Below are positions 7,599 through 14,730 of a DNA stretch of 64,000 nt, piece after piece; the stretch's first letter is position 1; every line of letters begins with the position of its first letter. The stretch covers positions 1 through 64,000 of the forward strand of contig NZ_FODR01000016.1 in NCBI RefSeq assembly GCF_900110415.1, written 5' to 3'. This DNA is from Mucilaginibacter sp. OK283 (GTDB taxonomy: Bacteria > Bacteroidota > Bacteroidia > Sphingobacteriales > Sphingobacteriaceae). The position numbers and the translations under genes were made by a program. The notes beneath the pieces are model-generated. The model worked only from the letters and a program-made list of their open reading frames with translations. It made no database searches and had not been told where the DNA came from.

Positions 7599-8993
7599 AT
7601 GAGTTTTAGGACCGAACACGATACCATGGGCGAGGTACAGGTACCTGCCGATAAATACTGGGGAGCACAAACAGAACGTTCACGCAACAATTTTAAAATT
7701 GGTCCGGAGGCTTCTATGCCCAAAGAGATCATCGACGCGTTTGCCTACCTGAAAAAAGCTGCCGCTTACACCAATACCGACTTAGGTGTACTATCTGCCG
7801 AGAAACGCGACCTGATAGCCCAGGTTTGCGACGAGATACTGACCGGCTCGCTGGCAACGGAGTTTCCGCTGGTTATCTGGCAGACAGGCTCGGGCACGCA
7901 ATCAAACATGAACGTGAACGAGGTTGTGGCCAACCGCGCCCATGTATTGCAGGGCAACAAACTGGGCGAAGGTAAAACTTTCATCCACCCCAATGATGAT
8001 GTAAACAAATCGCAATCATCAAACGATACCTACCCAACCGCCATGCACATTGCGGCGTATAAAATACTGATGGATATAACCATTCCAGGTGTCGAAAAAC
8101 TGCGCGATACCCTGCAATTAAAAGTAGAGGCTTTTAAATCGGTAGTAAAAATTGGCCGTACCCACTTAATGGATGCTACGCCGCTTACACTGGGCCAGGA
8201 GTTTTCTGGCTATGTATCACAACTAAACCACGGCCTTAAAGCCCTGCGTAATACGCTTGATCACCTATCTGAACTTGCCCTTGGCGGTACTGCCGTAGGT
8301 ACCGGCATCAATACCCCAAAAGGTTATGATGTTAAAGTAGCCGAATATATTGCCCAATTTACCGGCCTGCCATTTATCACTGCCGAAAACAAATTTGAGG
8401 CCCTGGCCGCACACGATGCTATTGTAGAGAGCCATGGCGCTTTAAAACAAATAGCCGTATCGTTAATGAAAATAGCCAATGATATCAGGATGCTGGCTTC
8501 TGGTCCGCGTTCGGGTATTGGCGAGATCCATATCCCCGATAATGAGCCGGGCTCATCTATTATGCCGGGCAAGGTTAACCCAACCCAAAACGAAGCTGTA
8601 ACCATGGTGGCAGCACAGGTAATGGGTAACGATGTAACCATTTCTATTGGTGGCTCAAATGGCCATTACGAACTGAACGTATTTAAACCGGTGATGGCTG
8701 CCAACTTCCTGCAGTCGGCAAGGTTAATTGGCGATGCCTGCGTATCGTTCAATGATCATTGCGCTGTAGGTATCGAACCTAATTACGATGGTATCAAAAA
8801 ACACCTCGAAAACTCGCTGATGCTGGTAACAGCGCTTAATCCGCACATTGGTTATGAAAATGCCGCCAAAATTGCCAAAACCGCGCTAAAGGAAAACAAA
8901 TCCCTGCGCGAAGCCGCCATTGGCCTGGGCCTGTTAACCAACGAACAGTTTGACCAATGGGTTATACCCGAAAATATGATAGGTAGCTTATAA
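7599..8993 (+). CDS. fumC: Class II fumarate hydratase
   Basis: 464 residues, full length for class II fumarase, converting fumarate to L-malate in the TCA cycle (cytoplasmic homotetramer). The family signature G-S-S-I-M-P-G-K-V-N-P is present, as are the N-terminal S-S-N-D-T-Y-P active-site region, the G-R-T-H-L-M-D-A-T helix and the W-Q-T-G-S-G-T-Q-S-N-M-N motif. A -7 promoter element lies just upstream and a strong hairpin terminator directly downstream, so it is probably monocistronic. Confidence 0.98.
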   Translation: MSFRTEHDTMGEVQVPADKYWGAQTERSRNNFKIGPEASMPKEIIDAFAYLKKAAAYTNTDLGVLSAEKRDLIAQVCDEILTGSLATEFPLVIWQTGSGTQSNMNVNEVVANRAHVLQGNKLGEGKTFIHPNDDVNKSQSSNDTYPTAMHIAAYKILMDITIPGVEKLRDTLQLKVEAFKSVVKIGRTHLMDATPLTLGQEFSGYVSQLNHGLKALRNTLDHLSELALGGTAVGTGINTPKGYDVKVAEYIAQFTGLPFITAENKFEALAAHDAIVESHGALKQIAVSLMKIANDIRMLASGPRSGIGEIHIPDNEPGSSIMPGKVNPTQNEAVTMVAAQVMGNDVTISIGGSNGHYELNVFKPVMAANFLQSARLIGDACVSFNDHCAVGIEPNYDGIKKHLENSLMLVTALNPHIGYENAAKIAKTALKENKSLREAAIGLGLLTNEQFDQWVIPENMIGSL

Positions 8994-9012
8994 AGAGGAG
9001 CCTCACCCCAAA

Positions 9013-9039
9013 CCCCTCTCCTGAAGGAGAGGGGCTTTT
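9013..9039 (+). terminator. Intrinsic terminator of fumC
   Basis: Perfect stem CCCCTCTCC / GGAGAGGGG with a 4-nt loop, followed by CTTTTG. The same GGAGAGGGG word recurs in dispersed hairpins of related genomes, so it may be a repeat that doubles as terminator. Confidence 0.75.
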
Positions 9040-9066
9040 GATTTACTGCTTTTGAATAGCAAGTTT

Positions 9067-9693
9067 ATGCTAAAACCCCTGAACGATTTTCTTTCAGCCC
9101 CGACACAAAAAAAGGCTTTTCGCTTTCAGCCTTCGGCTTTCAGCAAAAAAGCCTTTCACCTTTCGCCTTTCACCTTTTACCTCAGCAAAGCCTTTTGCCT
9201 AAACAGGGCCTTTTCCCTTTTACCTTTCGCCTTTTACCTCTCTGCCTGCAGCATGAATCCTAACATGCAAAAGCCAGGATTAACTTATTTACAGGGCGAG
9301 TGGAAGCAGGATTCTGTTCCGGCCGAGAAGCGGTTGGTTACCTATTCGCTTTACGATATTAAATTTAGCTGCGATTCGTTTGTGATGAAGATAAGTACCG
9401 TAAGCAAGGTAAACTACGGTGCCGATACCTGCATGAATAAAGGCCATTGGGACGAGTATATTCGCGGCACCTATTCGCAAAAGCAGGATACCCTGCATCT
9501 TAAAGGCGAGTTTTGCAATGCCAACCTGAGCTATAAAGACGAGAAAACCTGTTTCCGCTGGGGCGATTACGAGGAGTTTTTTAAGGTGAAAAAAACCAAA
9601 GATTCGCTCATTCAATTTACAAGTACATCAAACGTAATACCTATACAGGCACGTTTGGTTAAACGAACAAGCTGCATCCCAAAACCATTATAA
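9067..9693 (+). CDS. Putative lipoprotein with repeat-encoded N-terminus
   Basis: About 208 residues from the ATG at 9067 (a TTG at 9052 is also in frame). No family recognised for the mature part (after Cys61), which holds six further Cys and short beta-like segments. The lipobox L-S-A-C is preceded by a hydrophobic stretch (L-L-P-F-A-F-Y-L-S), but some 45 residues come before it, far longer than a normal n-region. Those residues are encoded by CTTTCGC/CTTTTAC-type heptamer repeats (9114-9240). Either the repeats have rebuilt the signal sequence, or the true start is a non-standard codon inside the array. The stop overlaps the next start (TAATG), so the gene is coupled to the nuclease. Confidence 0.6.
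   Translation: MLKPLNDFLSAPTQKKAFRFQPSAFSKKAFHLSPFTFYLSKAFCLNRAFSLLPFAFYLSACSMNPNMQKPGLTYLQGEWKQDSVPAEKRLVTYSLYDIKFSCDSFVMKISTVSKVNYGADTCMNKGHWDEYIRGTYSQKQDTLHLKGEFCNANLSYKDEKTCFRWGDYEEFFKVKKTKDSLIQFTSTSNVIPIQARLVKRTSCIPKPL
9114..9240. repeat. C/T-rich heptamer repeat inside a coding sequence
   Basis: Degenerate period-7 repeats of CTTTCRC, CTTTTAC and GCCTTTC words. The unit matches the right arm of the inverted element at 10485-10580, about 1.3 kb downstream. It encodes the unusual N-terminus of the lipoprotein at 9067. Confidence 0.8.
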
Positions 9694-10484
9694 TGAAAAC
9701 ATCAATCTTTAAAAAAATCGCTTTTTTTGTAGCCATTTGCTACATCCCGGTGCAAAGCATGGCCTGGGGTACCAATGGCCACCGCATTTGCGGGCAAATA
9801 GCCGATAATTATTTAACGCCCAAGGCACGCAAAGCCATACAGGCCATTTTAGGCGACGAATCGATAGCGATTACCAGCAACTGGGCCGATTTTATTAAAT
9901 CCGATCCTGCTTACGGCTACCTGTACAACTGGCATTTTATCGACCTGGATAAGGCTTATACCTACCCCGAATTGCAAACCTATTTAAAAGCCGACACAGC
10001 TACGGATGCCTATACCAAAATGAATTTTTTGATAGCCGGCCTTAAAAATAAAAGCACCACCAAAGCGAATAAACTGCTTTACCTGCGCATGTTGATCCAT
10101 ATTGTTGAAGATGTGCACCAGCCTTTCCACACAGGGCACACCAGCGATAAAGGCGGCAACGATTTTAAAGTACAATGGTTTGGCAAGGACAGCAACCTGC
10201 ACTCGGTTTGGGATAGCCAGCTGATAGATAACCAGCAATTGAGCTATACCGAATATGCCGCCTGGATAAACCATAGCACCACGACTCAGCGCGCAGCCCT
10301 GCAAAAGGCCCCCATAAGCCAATGGCTGTTTGAAAGTAACCAACTGGCCGAAAAGTTTTATGCCGACATTAAACCAGGCGATAACCTTACCTACAAATAC
10401 AATTTTAACCACATAGCCACCCTGAACCAACAACTGCTTAAAGCCGGCATCCGCCTGGCCGGTGTGTTGAATCGGATTTTTTAA
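9693..10484 (+). CDS. S1/P1-family zinc nuclease, secreted
   Basis: 263 residues. A signal peptide ends at S-M-A, leaving Trp25 as mature residue 1; in P1 nuclease the N-terminal Trp is itself a zinc ligand. Further ligands match: H30 (W-G-T-N-G-H), the Asp in N-W-A-D, the His in Y-N-W-H-F, H-I-V-E-D-V-H-Q-P-F-H, and S-V-W-D. The enzyme cleaves single-stranded DNA/RNA or 3'-nucleotides outside the cytoplasm, perhaps for phosphate or nucleoside scavenging. The start overlaps the previous stop by one base. Confidence 0.92.
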   Translation: MKTSIFKKIAFFVAICYIPVQSMAWGTNGHRICGQIADNYLTPKARKAIQAILGDESIAITSNWADFIKSDPAYGYLYNWHFIDLDKAYTYPELQTYLKADTATDAYTKMNFLIAGLKNKSTTKANKLLYLRMLIHIVEDVHQPFHTGHTSDKGGNDFKVQWFGKDSNLHSVWDSQLIDNQQLSYTEYAAWINHSTTTQRAALQKAPISQWLFESNQLAEKFYADIKPGDNLTYKYNFNHIATLNQQLLKAGIRLAGVLNRIF

Positions 10485-10580
10485 GGAGGCGAAAGGTAAA
10501 AGGTTAAAGGCAAAAGGTTAGAATTGCCGATCCAAAAACTCTTTCGCCTTTTACCTTTCGCCTTTACCCTTTTACCTCAA
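10485..10580. repeat. Inverted heptamer-repeat element (GGYAAAA type)
   Basis: Left arm 10484-10521 has purine-rich heptamers (GGCGAAA, GGTAAAA, GGTTAAA, GGCAAAA). Right arm 10540-10578 has the complementary CTTTCGC/CTTTTAC/CTTTACC words, with an 18-bp centre. A folded transcript would give an imperfect ~35-bp hairpin. The element fills the whole gap between the nuclease stop (10484) and the phosphatase ATG (10587). Confidence 0.85.
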
Positions 10581-10586
10581 AAAGAA

Positions 10587-11024
10587 ATGAAAATACTAAT
10601 GGTATGCCTCGGCAACATCTGCCGTTCGCCGCTGGCCGAGGGGATAATGCAGCACCTGAGCGATGAGCAGGGGCTGGGCTGGCGGGTAGATTCGGCAGGC
10701 ACCGGCAACTGGCACGTGGGCGAGGGGCCCGACAGGCGCTCGGTACGCGCGGCTCGAAACCACGGCATTGATATCAGCGGGCAAATTTGCCGTCTGTTCA
10801 GGAAAAGTGATTTCGACGAATTTGACCATATTTTTGTTATGGATAAGTACAACCTCAGCGATATCCTGAACATGGCCCGTAACGATGAACATGCGCAAAA
10901 AGTGAAGCTCCTGTTAGGCGATAAAATTGTACCCGACCCCTACCACGACGATGCCCAGTTTGAGCCGGTGTTTGAGCTAATAGAAGTTGGGTGTAAGGAC
11001 ATTATAAGGGAGTTGACGGCCTGA
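10587..11024 (+). CDS. Low-molecular-weight protein tyrosine phosphatase
   Basis: 145 residues from the ATG at 10587; a longer reading from 10524 only adds residues written in heptamer repeats (L-L-P-F-A-F) and is rejected. The catalytic P-loop C7-L-G-N-I-C-R13-S lies at the N-terminus, and the general acid Asp117 sits in V-P-D-P-Y-H. These are cytoplasmic phosphotyrosine or arginine-phosphate phosphatases, often linked to exopolysaccharide control. No Wza/Wzc-like genes are nearby, so the substrate is open. Confidence 0.93.
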   Translation: MKILMVCLGNICRSPLAEGIMQHLSDEQGLGWRVDSAGTGNWHVGEGPDRRSVRAARNHGIDISGQICRLFRKSDFDEFDHIFVMDKYNLSDILNMARNDEHAQKVKLLLGDKIVPDPYHDDAQFEPVFELIEVGCKDIIRELTA

Positions 11025-11088
11025 ATTCATGTTATTGCGAGCGCCTTATAGCGAGTTGTGTAAGTTGCTGAATATGAAAACACATATC

Positions 11089-11167
11089 CGTCATTGCGAG
11101 GCACGAAGCAATCCCGAACTGTTTGGGACTTAGCATATCGGGGATTGCTTCGTGCCTCGCAATGACG
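11089..11167. repeat. Palindromic dispersed repeat, copy 1
   Basis: Perfect 27-bp inverted repeat (CGTCATTGCGAGGCACGAAG... at 11089-11115, its complement at 11141-11167) around a 25-bp centre containing GGGACTTAGCAT. A second copy with the same centre lies at 42212-42290. It occupies the 205-bp space between the convergent phosphatase and GNAT genes, where it can form a long hairpin on either strand. Confidence 0.92.
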
Positions 11168-11229
11168 GTAGCGTAGGACATCGGTTTAACTATATTACCC
11201 GCTAAAGCTCCAACAAAAACGTTTTGTCT

Positions 11230-11757
11230 TTAATTCCTGACTCTAATCTCTTGATTCTCTTTCCTCACTCTAAAAAACGGCAAATCTTCTCCATACCAAA
11301 AAGCCTCGCCAAAACGCCCAAAACCGGCTTTTAACAAAACCTTTTGCGAAGCAGCGTTATGCGGATGGGTAACAGCATAAATTTCCGTTAACCCGACTGT
11401 ATTGAAACCGTAATCAATTAAAGCTTTTGAAAGTTCGGTGGCAATGCCTTGCCCCCAGTATTTGAAATGCAGGCGGTAGCCCAGTTCAATTTTATCGCTG
11501 TCCGATTCGCTTGGTTTTAGCATGCATACGCCAATAAAATCATTATCGGCCACGTTGAAAATTCCCCAGCGGCCCAGGCCGGTTTTGTTTTTGTAATCCT
11601 TCAGGGTATCCTTAAACACCTGCTTGCTTTCGGCCGGGGTGCGCTTCTTTACATATTGGGTAAGGCGTTCGTCCTCGTCCATAATCAGGGACAGGGCTTC
11701 GTCGGCAGCAGTAAATTCACGGATGAGCAGGCGGGGTGTTTGTGTGATAATGTTCAT
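11230..11757 (-). CDS. GNAT-family N-acetyltransferase (RimJ/RimL-like)
   Basis: 175 residues from the ATG at 11757, chosen over 11802 because the family starts at the T-P-R-L-L-I-R-E-F strand. RimJ/RimL-like signature: T-P-R-L-L-I-R near the N-terminus, L-G-Y-R-L-H-F-K-Y-W-G-Q-G-I-A-T for the acetyl-CoA pyrophosphate loop, and N-A-A-S-Q-K-V-L-L-K-A-G-F near the C-terminus. It acetylates an amine, commonly a protein N-terminus or small molecule; substrate unknown. Confidence 0.9.
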   Translation of the reverse strand: MNIITQTPRLLIREFTAADEALSLIMDEDERLTQYVKKRTPAESKQVFKDTLKDYKNKTGLGRWGIFNVADNDFIGVCMLKPSESDSDKIELGYRLHFKYWGQGIATELSKALIDYGFNTVGLTEIYAVTHPHNAASQKVLLKAGFGRFGEAFWYGEDLPFFRVRKENQEIRVRN

Positions 11758-11927
11758 GGGTTTCAAAAATATGCTAAATGGGCGTTGATTGGCATTGTGC
11801 ATGGTAAAAAGAGTGTCATATAAAGGGTTCGGGATCGTTTGTCTGAATATTCGATTAGGTATTGCATAGGTTTAAGGGTTGACGATCTGGCATCTTCAAT
11901 CGCGGTGCCCAGCTTAGTATCAATATA

Positions 11928-12025
11928 TTCAAATTGGGTTAACATAACTTAACACATTTTGGAAATATTATGTCATAAATTATTGACAATCAATTATTTA
12001 TATTTTTTGCATGGTTAACACAAAA
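11928..12025. repeat. AT-rich ~95-bp repeated motif, copy 1
   Basis: The segment beginning AATTGGGTTAACATAACTT and ending in CATGGTTAACAC aligns with 45541-45635 at roughly 75-80% identity with small gaps. It contains overlapping TTAAC/GTTAA palindromes. On the minus strand both copies contain ATGTTAACCCAATT, but the reading frames behind diverge. The rest of the 11758-12177 gap shows no convincing gene; a 60-codon minus-strand frame (11763-11945) starts inside this motif and is probably chance. Confidence 0.75.
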
Positions 12026-12177
12026 TCTGTTGTTTTCCCTGGTTAAACTCATTCAAAAGGTATTGCCAGCAGTTTAGATTTCAATGGCATTCAAAGGGAT
12101 ATTTTTTGCGTTTTTGTGGCCAGCTTATAGCCACCTGGCAGCACCCAATTTTGCAAAACGTATAATTTGCTTTTTTG

Positions 12178-12185
12178 TACATTTG
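12178..12185 (+). promoter_or_regulatory. TAnnTTTG -7 element, hisS
   Basis: TACATTTG exact match, ending 4 bp before the hisS ATG at 12190. The expected transcription start is at or next to the start codon, so the message would be leaderless or nearly so. Confidence 0.65.
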
Positions 12186-12189
12186 CCGC

Positions 12190-13563
12190 ATGGCATCCAT
12201 CAAACCATCTGTACCCAAAGGCACCCGCGATTTTTCACCTGTTGAAATGGTGAAGCGTAACTATATTTTCGATACTATTAAAAGCGTTTTTCGTAAATAC
12301 GGCTATCAGCAGATAGAAACCCCGACGATGGAAAACTCATCGACACTGTTGGGTAAATATGGTGAAGAAGGAGATAAACTGATTTTTAAGGTACTAAATA
12401 GCGGCGATTACCTGGCCAAGGTAAATCCCGAAAAACTGGCGGCGCTTAACTCAAATGCGGTTGCTTCGGATATCTCAGAAAAAGCCCTGCGCTACGACCT
12501 TACCGTTCCTTTTGCCCGCTACGTAGTAATGCACCAGAACGAGATCACTTTCCCGTTTAAACGCTTCCAGGTACAGCCCGTTTGGCGTGCCGACAGGCCG
12601 CAACGTGGCCGCTACCGCGAATTTTACCAGTGCGATGCCGATGTGGTGGGTTCCGATTCTTTGCTGAACGAGGCAGAGTTTATACTGATCTACGACGAAG
12701 CCTTAGGCAAATTAGGACTGAAAGATTTTACCATCAAAATCAATAACCGCAAAATACTCACAGGCATAGCCCAGATCATAGATAAGGCTGATAACATTAT
12801 CGACCTTACCGTCGCCATCGATAAGCTGGACAAAATAGGGCTGGATGGCGTAACCAAAGAACTGATTGAACGCGGCTTTACCGAAGCCGACATCGAAAAA
12901 ATAAAACCGGTTATTTTGCTGCAAGGCACCAATACCCAAAAACTACAAAGCCTGCGCGAAGCACTGGCCCAATCACAGATAGGCCTTAAAGGCTGCGATG
13001 AGATAGAAACCGTTTTTAAATACATTGAAAGCTGCCCGCTGCAAACCGCAACACTCGAACTGGATATAACCCTTGCCCGGGGCTTAAATTATTACACAGG
13101 CGCCATATTTGAGGTGAAAACAAATGAAGCAGCAATGGGCAGCATCGGTGGCGGCGGCCGTTATGATGATCTTACCGGCATGTTTGGCCTGAAAGGACTA
13201 ACAGGTGTTGGTATTTCCTTCGGTGCCGACAGAATTTATGACGTGCTGGAAGAACTAAACCTTTTCCCAACCACGACCAACCAAAGTACCCAGGTGCTCA
13301 TCTGTAACTTTGACAAGGAGGGCGAAACTTACGCGTTACCATTGTTGCAGCAATTACGCCGTAATAATGTCAATACGGAGTTGTACCCCGCCGGTGCCAA
13401 AATCAAAAAACAGCTGGATTACGCCAATAATAAAAACATCCCCTACACTGTAGTTATCGGTGGCGATGAAATGCAAAGTGGCTTACTAACTTTTAAAGAT
13501 ATGGCCAGCGGCGTACAGGAGAAATTAACCGCGGAAGAGATTGTGGGTAGGATGGCGAGGTAA
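12190..13563 (+). CDS. hisS: Histidyl-tRNA synthetase
   Basis: 457 residues from the ATG at 12190; the upstream alternative at 12175 lies in the promoter. Class II synthetase motif 1 region (K-G-T-R-D-F), motif 2 (F-Q-V-Q-P-V-W-R-A-D-R-P-Q-R-G-R-Y-R-E-F), the histidine-specific L-A-R-G-L-N-Y-Y-T-G, and motif 3 (G-V-G-I-S-F-G-A-D-R) are all present, followed by the anticodon-binding domain. Charges tRNA-His in the cytoplasm. Confidence 0.98.
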   Translation: MASIKPSVPKGTRDFSPVEMVKRNYIFDTIKSVFRKYGYQQIETPTMENSSTLLGKYGEEGDKLIFKVLNSGDYLAKVNPEKLAALNSNAVASDISEKALRYDLTVPFARYVVMHQNEITFPFKRFQVQPVWRADRPQRGRYREFYQCDADVVGSDSLLNEAEFILIYDEALGKLGLKDFTIKINNRKILTGIAQIIDKADNIIDLTVAIDKLDKIGLDGVTKELIERGFTEADIEKIKPVILLQGTNTQKLQSLREALAQSQIGLKGCDEIETVFKYIESCPLQTATLELDITLARGLNYYTGAIFEVKTNEAAMGSIGGGGRYDDLTGMFGLKGLTGVGISFGADRIYDVLEELNLFPTTTNQSTQVLICNFDKEGETYALPLLQQLRRNNVNTELYPAGAKIKKQLDYANNKNIPYTVVIGGDEMQSGLLTFKDMASGVQEKLTAEEIVGRMAR

Positions 13564-13678
13564 AGGTGCCTTGATCTGGACTTCTAATAGATTTAGGGGG
13601 CTTCCATTTTTCAACTTGTCATGCTGCGTCGTAGATTTCGCGAATTCTGAAAGAGGAATGACATACAAAAATAAAAGG

Positions 13679-13766
13679 CTGTCATCCTGAGGTACGAAGG
13701 ATCTATTCGCGAACTTTTCTATCGGTCATGCACAGCTGATAGATCCTTCGTACCTCAGGATGACAG
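13679..13766. repeat. Perfect 28-bp inverted repeat with 32-bp loop
   Basis: CTGTCATCCTGAGGTACGAA... at 13679-13706 and its exact complement at 13739-13766. A degraded relative (GTCATGCTGCG ... GGAATGACA) lies at 13618-13663. Located in the 334-bp gap between hisS and the convergent beta-barrel gene, which is otherwise empty. The GTCATCCTGAG word is shared with the hairpin at 42060. Confidence 0.92.
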
Positions 13767-13897
13767 GAAAATTGGTTATGTCATGGGTAGAAACGAAGCA
13801 TCTCCTATTCGTGAATTTTGCAAACGTGCTATCCCAGGTGCAGAATAGTTCTTCACTATGTCCAGAATCACAAAGCGCTTTTAATGCGTCATGGAGT

Positions 13898-14503
13898 TTA
13901 TTTAAATGTATAACCTACGCTGACGCCGCCGGCTGCAATAATGCCCTCGTCACAAATTATGGGCACAAAGCCTATTCTTAAATTGATGCCGCGTTCCTGT
14001 GGCTGATAACGATAGCCTATTGTTGCTGTGCCAATAAAGCCTGTAATCCTGTCGAAAATAAATGTTTTGCCATTACTGTTTCCATGCGAATTTAAAAAGG
14101 TAGTGCCTGCGCCAAGTTCAATCAGGCTGTTGCCTTTTCCTAACAGGTAATTTATTTGTAAGGGAACAGAAAATACATCATTGCCGTCGGTTGCAAAATA
14201 ACCAGCGCCGGCCCTAAAGCCCAGTCCGGTACGCTTGTGGCCAAAGCGCATATCATAATTTAGTGTTAAAGCGAGGCCTGGCCCGCCAACTTCAAAAAAA
14301 GCCGTTTGGGCGCGTTCACCTTCCGGTTCAGAGCTGGTTGAATCAACCTTGGTAGTATCTATAACCACCGTTTTAGTGCCGGTCGGATGCGATTTTTTAA
14401 CGGTATCCGTCGTGTTAGGCTCAACAATTTGTGCCGATGAGCTAAGGCCGGACAATAGGAACAGAGCCAGGATAATGCCGTTAAGAGTAAAATTTTTTTT
14501 CAT
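13898..14503 (-). CDS. Secreted outer-membrane beta-barrel-like protein
   Basis: 201 residues: signal peptide (cleavage near S-S-A-Q), a Thr/Ser/Lys-rich linker of about 45 residues, then alternating amphipathic strands (F-F-E-V-G-G-P-G-L-A-L-T-L-N-Y-D and so on) ending in V-G-Y-T-F-K. The pattern suits a small PorT/OmpW-like outer-membrane barrel of unknown role. No operon partner. Confidence 0.65.
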   Translation of the reverse strand: MKKNFTLNGIILALFLLSGLSSSAQIVEPNTTDTVKKSHPTGTKTVVIDTTKVDSTSSEPEGERAQTAFFEVGGPGLALTLNYDMRFGHKRTGLGFRAGAGYFATDGNDVFSVPLQINYLLGKGNSLIELGAGTTFLNSHGNSNGKTFIFDRITGFIGTATIGYRYQPQERGINLRIGFVPIICDEGIIAAGGVSVGYTFK

Positions 14504-14690
14504 TCTTTAGGTGAGTAGAATTAATATACAATTCAAGTTCTATTACGCTAAAGGGAAATAAAAGGTTTCAAAAATGGTGGTTCGCGGGTTTAAACGACGG
14601 TGTTGGTTTGATTACCAGTTGAATAGACAGTCATTAAAATCAATGTCTGTGCATGCGTTTTCAATAGTTGAAAAAATAAGACATTCCTTA

Positions 14691-14730
14691 TAAACAAAAA
14701 AGGTGCCTTATAAGACACCTTTTTTGTTTA
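14691..14730 (-). terminator. Intrinsic terminator overlapping the lon stop codon
   Basis: Perfect 15-bp stem TAAACAAAAAAGGTG / CACCTTTTTTGTTTA, giving a T-run on both strands. The lon stop codon (14728-14730) is its right-hand end. Confidence 0.85.

Noticed and set aside
10524..10586. Upstream extension of the phosphatase frame
   Set aside because: The extra residues are coded by heptamer repeats, and the family begins at M-K-I-L-M-V-C-L-G-N.
11763..11945. 60-codon minus-strand frame before the GNAT gene
   Set aside because: Its ATG lies in the repeated AT-rich motif; at the second motif copy the frame behind the ATG diverges and stops early, so coding is not supported.
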